Shown piece by piece: positions 16,924-25,210 of a DNA stretch of 64,000 nt. The DNA lies in the NCBI RefSeq assembly GCF_004010155.1, contig NZ_RRYH01000008.1, positions 1-64,000 on the forward strand, given 5' to 3'. The stretch is from Solirhodobacter olei. GTDB taxonomy: Bacteria > Pseudomonadota > Alphaproteobacteria > Rhodobacterales > Rhodobacteraceae. Numbering within the stretch: position 1 is the first letter of the stretch; each line of letters begins with the position of its first letter. The position numbers and the translations under genes were made by a program. The notes below the pieces were generated by a model that did no database searches, had not been told where the DNA came from, and saw only the letters and a program-made list of their open reading frames with translations.

Positions 16924-18117
16924 ATGACCGACTTCGCCAAGACCAAGAGCCTCTTCCACCTGCCCGAGGGCGTCATCTATCTCGACGGGAACTCCCTCGG
17001 CCCGCTGCCGAAGTCCGTGCCCGCCCGGCTGGCCGCCACCGCAACCGACGAATGGGGCGAGATGCTGATCACCGGCTGGAACCGCGCCGGCTGGATGGAG
17101 ATGCCGCGGAAGGTCGGCGACCGGATCGCCCGGCTGATCGGGGCGGAACCCGGCAGCGTGGTGATGGGCGACACGCTTTCGATAAAGGTCTACCAGGCGC
17201 TCGCCTCTGCGCTTGAGATGAACCCCGACCGCCGGGTGATCCTCTCGGACACCGGCAATTTCCCCTCCGACCTCTATATCGCCGACGGGCTCGTTCGCAG
17301 CCTCGGCCGCGGCTACGAGTTGCGCACCGTCACGCCTGAGGACGTGGAGGCCGCGATCGACGAGAGCGTGGCCGTGACGCTGATCACCGAGGTCGACTAC
17401 CGCACCGGCCGCAAGCACGACATGAAGAAGCTGACCGCCAAGGCCCATGCGGCCGGCGCGCTGACGGTCTGGGACCTCGCGCATTCAGCGGGCGCCCTGC
17501 CTGTCCACCTTGCCGATTGCGGGGCCGATTTCGCCGTCGGCTGCACTTACAAATACCTCAACTCCGGCCCCGGCGGCCCGGCCTTCATCTATGTCGCCCC
17601 GCGCCATGCCGAAGCCGCCCGCCCGGCCCTTTCCGGCTGGCTCGGGCATGAGTCGCCCTTCGCCTTCGACCTCGACTACCGGCCCGGCCGGGGGATCGAG
17701 CGGATGCGCGTCGGCACGCCGCCGATCCTGCAGCTCGCTGCGCTCGATGCGGCGATGGATGTCTGGGACCTGACGACGATGGAAGAGGTCCGCGCCCGCT
17801 CCATCGAGCTGACCGAGCATTTCATAGCCAGGGTCGAGGCCACCTGCCCCAGCCTGACGCTGGCCTCGCCCCGCGATCCCGAGGGGCGCGGCAGCCAGGT
17901 CAGCTTCCGCCACCCGGAGGGCTACGCGATCATGCAGGCGCTGATCGCCCGCGGCGTGATCGGCGACTTCCGCGCGCCCGATACGCTGCGCTTCGGCTTC
18001 ACGCCGCTCTACATCGGCCTCGAGGAGGTCAATGGCGCGGTCGAGATCCTGGCAGAGATCATGGGCAAGGCGCTCTGGGACAGGCCGGAATACAAGGTGA
18101 AGGCGCGGGTGACCTGA
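16924..18117 (+). CDS. kynU: Kynureninase
   Basis: PLP-dependent enzyme that cleaves L-kynurenine to anthranilate and L-alanine (or 3-hydroxykynurenine to 3-hydroxyanthranilate) in tryptophan breakdown. The 397-residue protein starts MTDFAKTKSL with AAGGAG 7 bases upstream. Visible signatures are IYLDGNSLGPLP, SDTGNFPSDLY, WDLAHSAGALP and the PLP-lysine segment GCTYKYLNSGPGG (lysine about residue 210), plus FGFTPLYIG near the end. No other kynurenine-pathway gene lies next to it, and it is transcribed alone, divergent in layout from the genes to its right. Confidence 0.95.
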   Translation: MTDFAKTKSLFHLPEGVIYLDGNSLGPLPKSVPARLAATATDEWGEMLITGWNRAGWMEMPRKVGDRIARLIGAEPGSVVMGDTLSIKVYQALASALEMNPDRRVILSDTGNFPSDLYIADGLVRSLGRGYELRTVTPEDVEAAIDESVAVTLITEVDYRTGRKHDMKKLTAKAHAAGALTVWDLAHSAGALPVHLADCGADFAVGCTYKYLNSGPGGPAFIYVAPRHAEAARPALSGWLGHESPFAFDLDYRPGRGIERMRVGTPPILQLAALDAAMDVWDLTTMEEVRARSIELTEHFIARVEATCPSLTLASPRDPEGRGSQVSFRHPEGYAIMQALIARGVIGDFRAPDTLRFGFTPLYIGLEEVNGAVEILAEIMGKALWDRPEYKVKARVT

Positions 18118-18150
18118 GGGGCCTCGCCTCACCCTGCTCTCCTCCGCCCG

Positions 18151-18693
18151 CTATCCGGCCTCGACCGCCTGCCCCGCCCACTCGTCCACCAGCCGCGCCA
18201 GGACCGGCCAGTCGGTGTATTCCCGATCCTCGTGGTGATGCACCTCCTGCCCCTTCTGGGCGGCGATCCAGCGCATCGCCCAGGCGCGGAAGAAATCGTA
18301 TTGGGTGAAACGGAACGCCCCGGCCACATGGGCGACCCGCCCCGGGGCCCAGCCGGTGGCGGCGCGAAAGGCGGCCACGCAGTCTTCCAGCCCCTTCCAG
18401 TCCTCCGCATCCGTCCCCGCCGCGGCGAGCGAGACCGACAGGAAAAGCGTAGGCATGGCCGCGAGTTCCTTGGCCGAGGCGCGGGCGAAGTCCACCAGCG
18501 CCTCCTGGTACTTCCCGATATGGACGGACCCCGCGAGGATCGCTGCGTCGAAACGGGACAGCGCCAGGCCTTCGGCATCCTCGACGCGCATCAGCTCCAC
18601 GAAATGGCCGGCATCTGCCAGCCGGTCGGCACAGAAACGGGCGATCTTGCGGGTCTGGCCCTCAGTGCTGGCATAGGCGATGAGAAGTTTCAC
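18151..18693 (-). CDS. Flavodoxin-domain protein, HemG-like protoporphyrinogen oxidase type
   Basis: A 180-residue FMN-binding flavodoxin-fold protein similar in size and start to HemG, the menaquinone-dependent protoporphyrinogen IX dehydrogenase of heme synthesis. The phosphate-loop begins KLLIAYASTEGQTRKIA and the following segment has AILAGSVHIGKYQ. The GTG at 18693 is chosen because GGAGG lies 5 bases before it; an in-frame ATG 12 bases upstream lacks a ribosome site. It lies downstream of the PuuD-type gene on the same strand, with an 80-base gap. Whether it truly oxidises protoporphyrinogen or is another flavodoxin is not decided by the sequence. Confidence 0.75.
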   Translation of the reverse strand: MKLLIAYASTEGQTRKIARFCADRLADAGHFVELMRVEDAEGLALSRFDAAILAGSVHIGKYQEALVDFARASAKELAAMPTLFLSVSLAAAGTDAEDWKGLEDCVAAFRAATGWAPGRVAHVAGAFRFTQYDFFRAWAMRWIAAQKGQEVHHHEDREYTDWPVLARLVDEWAGQAVEAG

Positions 18694-18773
18694 GGATCCC
18701 TCCATGGTGGCTTGCGTCGCCATCAGGATCGGTCCGTTTCGCCGCGCCCGCCTTGCGCTCTCGCAAAGCGTGG

Positions 18774-19550
18774 TCAGGCGGTCTTCCGGTGTGGTTCCGC
18801 CGCGCCGGCCGCCCAGGCGCGCACGGCGTCCCCGAAAGCCTGGAACAGCGGGCGGGAGACGGGATCCTCCCCCGCGCGGTATTCCGGGTGCCATTGCACC
18901 GAAAGCGTGAAGCCCGGCGCGTCGCGGACATATATCGCCTCGGGCGTGCCGTCCTCGGCCAGCCCGTCGACCACGATCCGCCCGCCGGCGCGCTTGATGC
19001 CCTGACCGTGGAGCGTGTTGGTCATCACGCTTTCCGCCCCGAAGAGCCGCGCGAAGGGACCCCCGGCCGTGAAGCTGACGCGGTGGCGCAGGGCGAATTT
19101 CTCTTCCAGCGTACCATCGGGCGGCATGCGATGGTTCATCCGGCCCGGAAGTTCGCGGATCTCGGGATAGAGCGTACCGCCCATCGCGACGTTCACCTCC
19201 TGGAAGCCGCGGCAGACGCCCAGGAAAGGCTGCCCCCGCTCGACGCAGGCGCGGATCAGCGGCAGGGTGATGGCATCGCGGCAGCGGTCGAAGGCGCCAT
19301 GGGCCTCGGTTGCCTCCTCGCCGTATTCCTCGGGGTGGACGTTGGGGCGGCCGCCGGTCAGCAGGAACCCGTCGCAGGCCTCCATCAGATCCTCGATCGA
19401 GACGAAGCTCGGATCGGCCGGGATGATCAGCGGCACGCAATCCGAAACCTCGGCCACCGCCTCGGTGTTCATCCGGCCGCCGGCGTGGACCCTGTAGGTC
19501 TCGTTCAGGACGGTCGGGTTGCCAATGATGCCGACGACAGGCCGCGCCAT
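18774..19550 (-). CDS. Class I glutamine-amidotransferase-like hydrolase, PuuD type (gamma-glutamyl-GABA hydrolase)
   Basis: A 258-residue peptidase C26-family protein that likely hydrolyses gamma-glutamyl amides such as gamma-glutamyl-GABA in putrescine breakdown. The nucleophile elbow is FLGVCRGFQEVNVAMGG (cysteine), and the histidine-glutamate part of the triad is in LSVQWHPEYR. N-terminal VVGIIGNPTVL is family-like. The other puu genes are not nearby, so the substrate is inferred from family only. It is the first gene of a two-gene minus-strand unit with the flavodoxin. Confidence 0.85.
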   Translation of the reverse strand: MARPVVGIIGNPTVLNETYRVHAGGRMNTEAVAEVSDCVPLIIPADPSFVSIEDLMEACDGFLLTGGRPNVHPEEYGEEATEAHGAFDRCRDAITLPLIRACVERGQPFLGVCRGFQEVNVAMGGTLYPEIRELPGRMNHRMPPDGTLEEKFALRHRVSFTAGGPFARLFGAESVMTNTLHGQGIKRAGGRIVVDGLAEDGTPEAIYVRDAPGFTLSVQWHPEYRAGEDPVSRPLFQAFGDAVRAWAAGAAEPHRKTA

Positions 19551-19718
19551 TCCAGTTTCCCCGATTTCAACGTGTTACCCCGAAGATAGGCCGCAAGCGA
19601 TGTGCGGTCGAGGGGGCAGCCGCGCGCAGGCGCTGTGCAGGTGGGCCCTGTCGCAAACTTGTGCATGGAATGGCGCGCGCCCGCACGGGGTGCGCATCCC
19701 TTGGGCACGTGTTCGGCC

Positions 19719-19753
19719 AAAGAAAGGACCGCGCGGGTTGCCCCGCGCGGCCC
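19719..19753 (-). terminator. Rho-independent terminator of carD
   Basis: On the minus strand a GC-rich stem of about 11 bp with one mismatch (GGGCCGCGCGGG paired with CCCGCGCGGTCC) and a four-base loop is followed by TTTCTTT. It starts about 20 bases after the carD stop. Confidence 0.85.
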
Positions 19754-19774
19754 GATTCATCCTTCGCGACGGTC

Positions 19775-20284
19775 TTACGCCGCGCGCGAGGTCAGCGCGG
19801 AATCCACCGTCTTCTGCGCTTTCATCTCGTCGACGCCGGAAACTGCCGCCACTTCGCGGGTCAGCCGCTCCAGCGCCGCTTCGTACAGCTGACGCTCGGA
19901 ATAGGACTGCTCGCGCTGATCGTCCGAGCGGTGCAGGTCGCGCACCACCTCGGCGATCGACAGCAGGTCACCGGAGTTGATCTTCTGTTCGTATTCCTGC
20001 GCCCGGCGCGACCACATCGCACGCTTCACGCGGGCCTTGCCCTTGAGCGTGTCGAGGGCCTTGGTCACCACATCGGGCGACGAGAGCGACCGCATCCCCA
20101 CTTCGGTCGCCTTGTGCGTCGGAACGCGCAGTGTCATCTTGTCCTTCTCGAAGGAGATCACAAAGAGTTCCAGGCGCAGCCCGGCGATCTCCTGCTCCTC
20201 GATCGACATGATCCGTCCCACGCCATGCGCGGGATAGACCACGAAGTCATTGGGGCGGAATTCGGCTTTCTTGGTCTTGGTCAT
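19775..20284 (-). CDS. carD: CarD-family transcription factor
   Basis: RNA polymerase-binding factor that stabilises open promoter complexes. The 169-residue protein starts MTKTKKAEFRPNDFVVYPAH; the N-terminal Tudor-like RNAP-interaction domain (about 8-70, with GVGRI) is followed by the helical DNA-binding domain (WSRRAQEYEQKINSGD, DLHRSD). The ATG at 20284 has GAGG 9 bases upstream, and family proteins start here; the frame is open further upstream but without family sequence. CarD is conserved in Rhodobacterales. A terminator-like hairpin with a T7 run lies in its leader. Confidence 0.95.
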   Translation of the reverse strand: MTKTKKAEFRPNDFVVYPAHGVGRIMSIEEQEIAGLRLELFVISFEKDKMTLRVPTHKATEVGMRSLSSPDVVTKALDTLKGKARVKRAMWSRRAQEYEQKINSGDLLSIAEVVRDLHRSDDQREQSYSERQLYEAALERLTREVAAVSGVDEMKAQKTVDSALTSRAA

Positions 20285-20600
20285 TCGGCGCTTCCTCGCA
20301 GAGACCCCGGTCACCAGCGACAAAAAAATCACCCCGGGATGCAGCTTTCCCGGTGGAGAAACCTCATTTGGCGCTGATAAATCCGTCGCGCGAGAGCGCC
20401 GCGCTCCGGATGATGGGCAGGCTTCAAGTTCTTTATGACGGTTATATAGCACAAAATAACGTCGAATCAAAGTGGCGCCGCCGCATGACTCGTCGGACTG
20501 CCCACCCGACAGCCACATTTTCACGGGAATGTGAGCCTTCCCGCCGCATAGTTTGTACCCCGGCCTGCCCGATCAGGGTTGACCTCGCGGAAACCGATTC
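20285..20600. other. carD leader/promoter spacer
   Basis: About 316 bases without a gene between the ends of carD and fdxA. It must hold the carD promoter; an AT-rich patch at about 20430-20465 (with TATATA on the minus strand) is a candidate, and a hairpin-T7 element lies closer to carD. No small coding frame is convincing. Confidence 0.5.
20322..20355 (-). promoter_or_regulatory. Terminator-like hairpin in the carD 5' leader (possible attenuator)
   Basis: On the minus strand CACC-GGGA and TCCC-GG-GGTG can pair (8 bp with a two-base bulge, 8-base loop), followed directly by ATTTTTTTG. It ends about 40 bases before the carD ATG, that is inside the probable leader RNA. A hairpin followed by seven T is the usual intrinsic terminator form. 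Confidence 0.4.
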
Positions 20601-20939
20601 TCAGCCGCCCTCGCCCGGCGCCTCGGAGAAATACTTGGAAAGCTTGTCGGGCTCTCCGTCTCGCTCCGTCGCCTCCGGCAGCGGATCCTTCTTGGTGACG
20701 ATCACCGGCCAGAGATCGGCGTACTTGCGGTTGAGCTCGACCCATTTCTCCATGTCGGGCTCAGTATCCGGGCGGATCGCGTCGGCCGGGCATTCCGGCT
20801 CGCAAACCCCGCAGTCGATGCATTCGTCGGGGTGGATAACCAGCATGTTATCGCCCTCGTAGAAGCAATCCACCGGGCACACTTCGACGCAGTCGGTGTA
20901 TTTGCAAGCGATGCAATTATCGATCACGACATAGGTCAT
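20601..20939 (-). CDS. fdxA: Seven-iron ferredoxin FdxA
   Basis: A 112-residue electron carrier with one [3Fe-4S] and one [4Fe-4S] cluster. The cysteine pattern is visible: [17 protein letters not shown] and [12 protein letters not shown], then the long C-terminal helix region [18 protein letters not shown] typical of Azotobacter-type FdxA. The ATG at 20939 ([10 protein letters not shown]) has AAGGGA 8 bases upstream. It follows the S4 protein and helicase on the same strand, a gene order common in Rhodobacterales. The electron partner is unknown. Confidence 0.95.
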   Translation of the reverse strand: MTYVVIDNCIACKYTDCVEVCPVDCFYEGDNMLVIHPDECIDCGVCEPECPADAIRPDTEPDMEKWVELNRKYADLWPVIVTKKDPLPEATERDGEPDKLSKYFSEAPGEGG

Positions 20940-21032
20940 GCGGGCGTCCCTTACCTTTTCGCGGATGGAACTAGACCAGTGGCCCGTATCATTCAAGCGG
21001 GACGGCGGCGAAACCTGCCGCGGCGCAGCGAG

Positions 21033-21347
21033 CTAGTCGCCCGCGCCCCCTTCCCCAGCCCCGCCCTCCGGCGCAAGATCCTCGTAAAGCGCCTGGGCCT
21101 CGGGCGCAGGACCGCGCCTGAGGCCGGTGGCCAGAAGCCGGACCACGCGCACGCGTCCGCCCTGCACGAAGGTCAGCGTATCGCCCGGCGTCACCACATG
21201 CGCGGGCTTGACCACCCGCACGGAATTCAACCGCACGGCGCCATCCTGCACCGCCCGCGCCGCGATGCCCCGGGTCTTGAAGAACCGCGCCTGCCACAGC
21301 CACTTGTCGAGCCGGATGGTCTCGCGCGGGGCCGGGGCGTCGTGCAA
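21033..21347 (-). CDS. S4-domain RNA-binding protein (Hsp15/HslR type)
   Basis: A 104-residue RNA-binding protein related to Hsp15, which acts on stalled 50S subunits with peptidyl-tRNA. The S4 domain is IRLDKWLWQARFFKTR at about residues 11-26, followed by AARAVQDGAVRLN and PGDTLTF. The likely start is a TTG at 21347, 1 base after the helicase stop, because no ATG or GTG precedes the S4 motif; translation is probably coupled to the helicase. The C-terminus is short and acidic/glycine-rich. Confidence 0.85.
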   Translation of the reverse strand: MHDAPAPRETIRLDKWLWQARFFKTRGIAARAVQDGAVRLNSVRVVKPAHVVTPGDTLTFVQGGRVRVVRLLATGLRRGPAPEAQALYEDLAPEGGAGEGGAGD

Positions 21348-21348
21348 T

Positions 21349-24267
21349 TCAGCTGCGGTCCTTCAGCGCCGCCAGGACGGCGAAGGGATTGTCCGGGTCG
21401 ATCGTCGCCTCGCGCCGGGGCGGGCGGGATTCGAACTGCTTCGGCCGGTCGTCGCGGCGCGGCTTGCCCTTCGCGCCCCGATCGCCCTTGTCACCGCCGC
21501 CCTTCTTGCCGCGCGGCCGGTCCTGCTGACCCTCGCCGCCGTTGCGCGCCTTGCGCGGGCCGCGCCCGGCGTTGTCACCCTCTCCGCCCTGCGCGCCGCG
21601 GCGCGGGCCGCGCCGCTCGTTGCTCCGGCGCGGGGCCCAGGTGAAGGTGTAGAAGGTCTCGATCTCCACCGGCTCCGACTCTGCCACCGCTTCGGCCTCT
21701 GCAGCAGGTTCAGCCTCTGTCGCCGGCTCGGCCTCGGGGACCGGTTCCGCTTCGGGCACGGCCGCCGATTCGGCTTGCTCCGCGTTCGGGGCGGTGTCCG
21801 CAGCTTCCGGGGCCGCGGCCACTTCGGTCCCGGCGGCCTCCGGCGCGGCGTCGACCGGCGCGGCCTCGGCCTGCACCTCCGCTTCGGGCCGAGCCTTCGG
21901 GCGCTCGCCCTTCTCGGCCTTGTAGCCCAGCCCGCTCATCAGGTCGGCGAACTGGTCGAGCGTCATGCCGGTGATCGACAGCATGTCCGGCGTCGCTTCG
22001 AATCCGCCGCGGCTGTCCTTGGCGCGCAGCAGGTCCGCCAGACGCTCCAGCATGTCGATGCGGATCGCGCGCGCCCCGGCCGGGCGGTAGCCCGAAAGGA
22101 TGTAATGCTCGCGCGGCACCTCGGGCAGGTTGGGGATCGTCACCAGACCCGGCGGCGGGCTGGCGGGAAAATCGTCAAGCCCCTCGGCCAGCGACCACAG
22201 GACGAGCCTGAGCCGCGTCGGCGCGGGCTTCAGCAGCGCCGGAAGGAAGATGGTGAACTGGCCGAAACGCAGCCCGTGCTTCCTCAGCGCCGCCCGCGCC
22301 TCCTGGTCGAGCGTCTTGACCTCCTCGGCCACGCCCTCGCGCGGCAGGATGCCGAGCGCCTCGACCATGCGGAAGGCGAACCCGCGGGCAAGGCCGGTCA
22401 GCGCCTCGTCCCGGCTCATCGCGAGCAGCGGCTCGAACAGGGTCGATACCTTGCGGTCGACGAAATGCTGCAGCCTGCGGCGCACCTTCTCGGCAACATC
22501 GGGGCCGGCTTCCTCGTCGACGAAGGCCTCGACCCGCGGCTTCATCGGCTCGGCGCCCTTCACCAGCTTGCCGACGGCAGTGTTGCCCCACATGAGCCCG
22601 CCCTGTTCGGTATAGTCGAACTCGGTATCAGGGGCGTTGTAGAAACGGTCCGCGCGCAGCGAGAATTCCGGCTGCAGCGCCTGGACGGCCGCCTGGCGCA
22701 GCGTGCGCGCCTCTTCCGGGCTCGCGGAAGCGTCCTGGTGGAACCGGAACCCTTCCAGGCGGCCGGTGAACTCACCCTCGACGCTCACCTCACCCTTGTC
22801 GTTCACCTCGGCCACGAGGGTCTCCTTCTGCTTCAACCGGCGCATCAACACGGACGTACGCCGATCGACGAATCTTTTGGTCAGAACTGCGTGAAGCGCA
22901 TCCGACAGGCGGTCTTCTACCGCGCGAGTCTCGGCGCGCCAATGACTTTCATCACAAACCCAGCCGCGCCGCTGGGCGACATAGGTCCATGTGCGGATAT
23001 ATGCCAAGCGCCGCGAAATCGCGTCGATATCGCCATCGGTCCGGTCGATCCGGGCAATAGCCTTCGCCAACCAGTCGTCCGGCACCTGCCCGCCCTGGTG
23101 CAGGAAGCCGAAGATCCGTGCCAGAAGTGTCGCGTGCTCGGTCTCCGATGCGCCGCGAAAATCCGGGATGCAGCAGACATCCCAGAGAAGCCGCAGGTCG
23201 CGTGCATCGCGGATCCGGTCGGCCACCTCCGGCATCGCGCTGAGCGCCTTCAGCGCCACCAGGTCGTCCCCGTCCCGAACCCGGGTCAGCCAGGGCTCCG
23301 AAGTGTAGCGCTCCAGCGAGGCGATCAGCCGGTCGGGAGATCCGAAGTCGAGATCCTCGTTGCGCCAGTGCAGCTTCTTCACTGGATCGAAGCGATGCGC
23401 CTCGATGGCCGAGATGACCTCGTCACCCAAGGGTCGCGCCTCGCCGGTGACGCCGAAGGTGCCGTCGCGCAGGTGCCGCCCGGCGCGGCCCGCGATCTGG
23501 GCCAGCTCCTGCGGGAAGAGCCCACGCACCCGGTGGCCATCGAACTTGGAAAGCGCCGAGAAGGCGACATGGTGGATGTCGAGGTTCAGCCCCATCCCGA
23601 TGGCGTCGGTGGCCACGAGGTAATCCACGTCCCCGTTCTGGTAGAGCGCGACCTGCGCATTCCGCGTGCGGGGGGAGAGCGCGCCCATCACCACCGCGCA
23701 GCCGCCCTTCTGGCGGCGGATCAGCTCTGCGATGGCATAGACGTTCTCCACCGAGAATCCGACGATGGCCGAGCGCGGCGGCATTCGGGAAAGCTTCTTG
23801 GAGCCGGTATAGGAGAGGTCCGAGAACCGTTCCTTGCTCGCGAAGGTGACGCCCGGCACCATCGCCGCGATCGCGGGGCGCATGGCGTCGGAGCCGAGGA
23901 ACATCGTCTCCTTCAGCCCGCGCGCGTTCAGAAGGCGGCTGGTGAAGACATGACCGCGGTCGGCATCCGCGCAAAGCTGGATCTCGTCCACGGCCAGGAA
24001 ATCCGCGCCAATGTCGATCGGCATCGCCTCGGTGGTGCAGACCCAGTACTGGGTGCGCTCCGGGACGATCCGCTCCTCGCCCGTTACCAGCGCCACGACG
24101 GAAGGGCCGCGCGCGGCGACGATGCGGTCATAGACCTCGCGCGCCAGAAGCCGGAGCGGCAGACCGATCACGCCGGTCCGATGCGCCAGCATCCGAGTGA
24201 TCGCGTCATGGGTCTTGCCCGTGTTCGTGGGCCCGAGGACCGCGGTGACCCGCGCCTGCTGCAGCAT
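21349..24267 (-). CDS. SUV3-like ATP-dependent RNA helicase with long disordered C-terminus
   Basis: A 972-residue superfamily 2 helicase, relative of mitochondrial SUV3, likely unwinding structured RNA. Walker A is GPTNTGKT at residues 12-19 and motif II reads DEIQ (VDEIQLC). Motif VI is in QIAGRAGRH. The helicase core and SUV3-type C-terminal part run to about residue 800. Then comes an Ala/Glu/Pro-rich tract with repeated EAEP units and a Lys/Arg/Gly-rich tail (about 890-960) that should bind RNA, ending NPFAVLAALKDRS. It begins 13 bases after the TPR gene and is followed by the S4 protein, so RNA handling is the shared theme. Confidence 0.9.
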   Translation of the reverse strand: MLQQARVTAVLGPTNTGKTHDAITRMLAHRTGVIGLPLRLLAREVYDRIVAARGPSVVALVTGEERIVPERTQYWVCTTEAMPIDIGADFLAVDEIQLCADADRGHVFTSRLLNARGLKETMFLGSDAMRPAIAAMVPGVTFASKERFSDLSYTGSKKLSRMPPRSAIVGFSVENVYAIAELIRRQKGGCAVVMGALSPRTRNAQVALYQNGDVDYLVATDAIGMGLNLDIHHVAFSALSKFDGHRVRGLFPQELAQIAGRAGRHLRDGTFGVTGEARPLGDEVISAIEAHRFDPVKKLHWRNEDLDFGSPDRLIASLERYTSEPWLTRVRDGDDLVALKALSAMPEVADRIRDARDLRLLWDVCCIPDFRGASETEHATLLARIFGFLHQGGQVPDDWLAKAIARIDRTDGDIDAISRRLAYIRTWTYVAQRRGWVCDESHWRAETRAVEDRLSDALHAVLTKRFVDRRTSVLMRRLKQKETLVAEVNDKGEVSVEGEFTGRLEGFRFHQDASASPEEARTLRQAAVQALQPEFSLRADRFYNAPDTEFDYTEQGGLMWGNTAVGKLVKGAEPMKPRVEAFVDEEAGPDVAEKVRRRLQHFVDRKVSTLFEPLLAMSRDEALTGLARGFAFRMVEALGILPREGVAEEVKTLDQEARAALRKHGLRFGQFTIFLPALLKPAPTRLRLVLWSLAEGLDDFPASPPPGLVTIPNLPEVPREHYILSGYRPAGARAIRIDMLERLADLLRAKDSRGGFEATPDMLSITGMTLDQFADLMSGLGYKAEKGERPKARPEAEVQAEAAPVDAAPEAAGTEVAAAPEAADTAPNAEQAESAAVPEAEPVPEAEPATEAEPAAEAEAVAESEPVEIETFYTFTWAPRRSNERRGPRRGAQGGEGDNAGRGPRKARNGGEGQQDRPRGKKGGGDKGDRGAKGKPRRDDRPKQFESRPPRREATIDPDNPFAVLAALKDRS

Positions 24268-24280
24268 GATCCGCCCCGAC

Positions 24281-24853
24281 TCAGAGTTCCTGCCCGGCCG
24301 CTTTTTCCTGAAGCTGCCGGATCTCGTCCTGCACAGATTTCAGATGCGGGTGAATGGCAATGGCCATCTTGAACGCCGCCAGCGCGTCCCTGGGCGCGTT
24401 CATCGTCTCGAAGATCCGCCCGAGCCCGGCCAGAGCCCTGAAATCATTGGGATTCAACGTCAGCGCCTTGCCGATATCCTTGACCGCCGGGCCGAAAAGG
24501 CCAAGCTGGAAATACGCCTCCGCCCGGGCGTTGTAGGCGTCCTCGAAGTCGGGGGCATGGTCGATCAGCGCCGTCAGGTGGTCTACGGCGGTGGCATAAT
24601 CGCCCTTGTCCATCGCCGTCTGCGCCCGCTCCAGCAGCAGATCCATCGCCGGAGAGCCGGAATTGGACCATTCGCGCAGCAGGTCCGCCTCCGCCTTCCG
24701 CCAGGTCGCGGTGTCGGGGGATTTCAGATCCTTGAGCTGCTGGGCCTGCTCCGCCGCCCCCTGCTGGCCCGCGGCATAGGCGGGCGCCGCCAGAAGCCAG
24801 CCGGCGAAAAGTGCCGTGACGGCATGATTGAGATATCCGGCGCGAGCACCCAT
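24281..24853 (-). CDS. Secreted TPR-repeat protein
   Basis: A 190-residue exported protein. The start at 24853 gives a signal peptide (hydrophobic TALFAGWLLAAPAYA, cleavage near residue 27); codons upstream in the same frame do not fit a leader. Two to three tetratricopeptide repeats follow in the middle (DYATAVDHLTALIDHAPDF, DAYNARAEAYFQLGLFGPA, DFRALAGLGRIFETMNAP). It lies 13 bases upstream of the helicase gene on the same strand. It likely mediates protein contacts in the periplasm; partner unknown. Confidence 0.85.
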   Translation of the reverse strand: MGARAGYLNHAVTALFAGWLLAAPAYAAGQQGAAEQAQQLKDLKSPDTATWRKAEADLLREWSNSGSPAMDLLLERAQTAMDKGDYATAVDHLTALIDHAPDFEDAYNARAEAYFQLGLFGPAVKDIGKALTLNPNDFRALAGLGRIFETMNAPRDALAAFKMAIAIHPHLKSVQDEIRQLQEKAAGQEL

Positions 24854-24922
24854 AACAGGATCGAATGTAACCTTCGCCACGGGAAATGCGAGTGCTCCCG
24901 CGGTCAATTTCGGAGAAGACCG

Positions 24923-25210
24923 ATGAGCGATGTGATCGACGCGGCGGTGTCCGCCCTACGGGCCCGGCTGAGCGGCGGCTTCGACGGGGTGGCCAAGTTC
25001 GTCGTCACCGGCGAGGGCGCGCTGATCATCGACGCCTCCGGCGTGCGCGCCGGCGACGATGAGGCCGACGTGACGCTGACCGCTGATGCCGAGACCTTCA
25101 AGGCGATCCTCGACGGCGACCTGAACCCGACCATGGCCTTCATGTCGGGCAAGCTCGCCGTGGATGGCAGCATGGGCCTGGCCATGCAGCTCGGCTCGGC
25201 GCTGAGCTGA
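24923..25210 (+). CDS. SCP2 sterol-binding-domain protein
   Basis: A 95-residue single-domain protein of the SCP-2 lipid-binding family. The domain spans almost the whole protein, with DADVTLTADAETFKAILDG-like segment (positions about 53-70) and NPTMAFMSGKLAVDG (about 73-88), the usual family core. GGAGA precedes the ATG by 7 bases. Its stop overlaps the start of the hydrolase gene (TGATG), so the two are probably made together; both suggest lipid or acyl-chain handling. Confidence 0.92.
   Translation: MSDVIDAAVSALRARLSGGFDGVAKFVVTGEGALIIDASGVRAGDDEADVTLTADAETFKAILDGDLNPTMAFMSGKLAVDGSMGLAMQLGSALS

Noticed and set aside
18151-19440. One long minus-strand frame that would fuse an unknown protein to the flavodoxin
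   Set aside because: The upstream two thirds overlap the PuuD-type gene in another frame and have no domain; a GTG with a good ribosome site starts the flavodoxin at 18693.
21652-21880. Repetitive EAEP-like coding tract taken as a DNA repeat element
   Set aside because: It is an in-frame low-complexity part of the helicase gene, not an independent repeat.
21127-24372. A very long plus-strand open frame of about 1080 codons
   Set aside because: It is the antisense shadow of the SUV3-like helicase gene; it shows no domain and has the biased Arg/Gly/Pro composition typical of antisense frames in GC-rich DNA.
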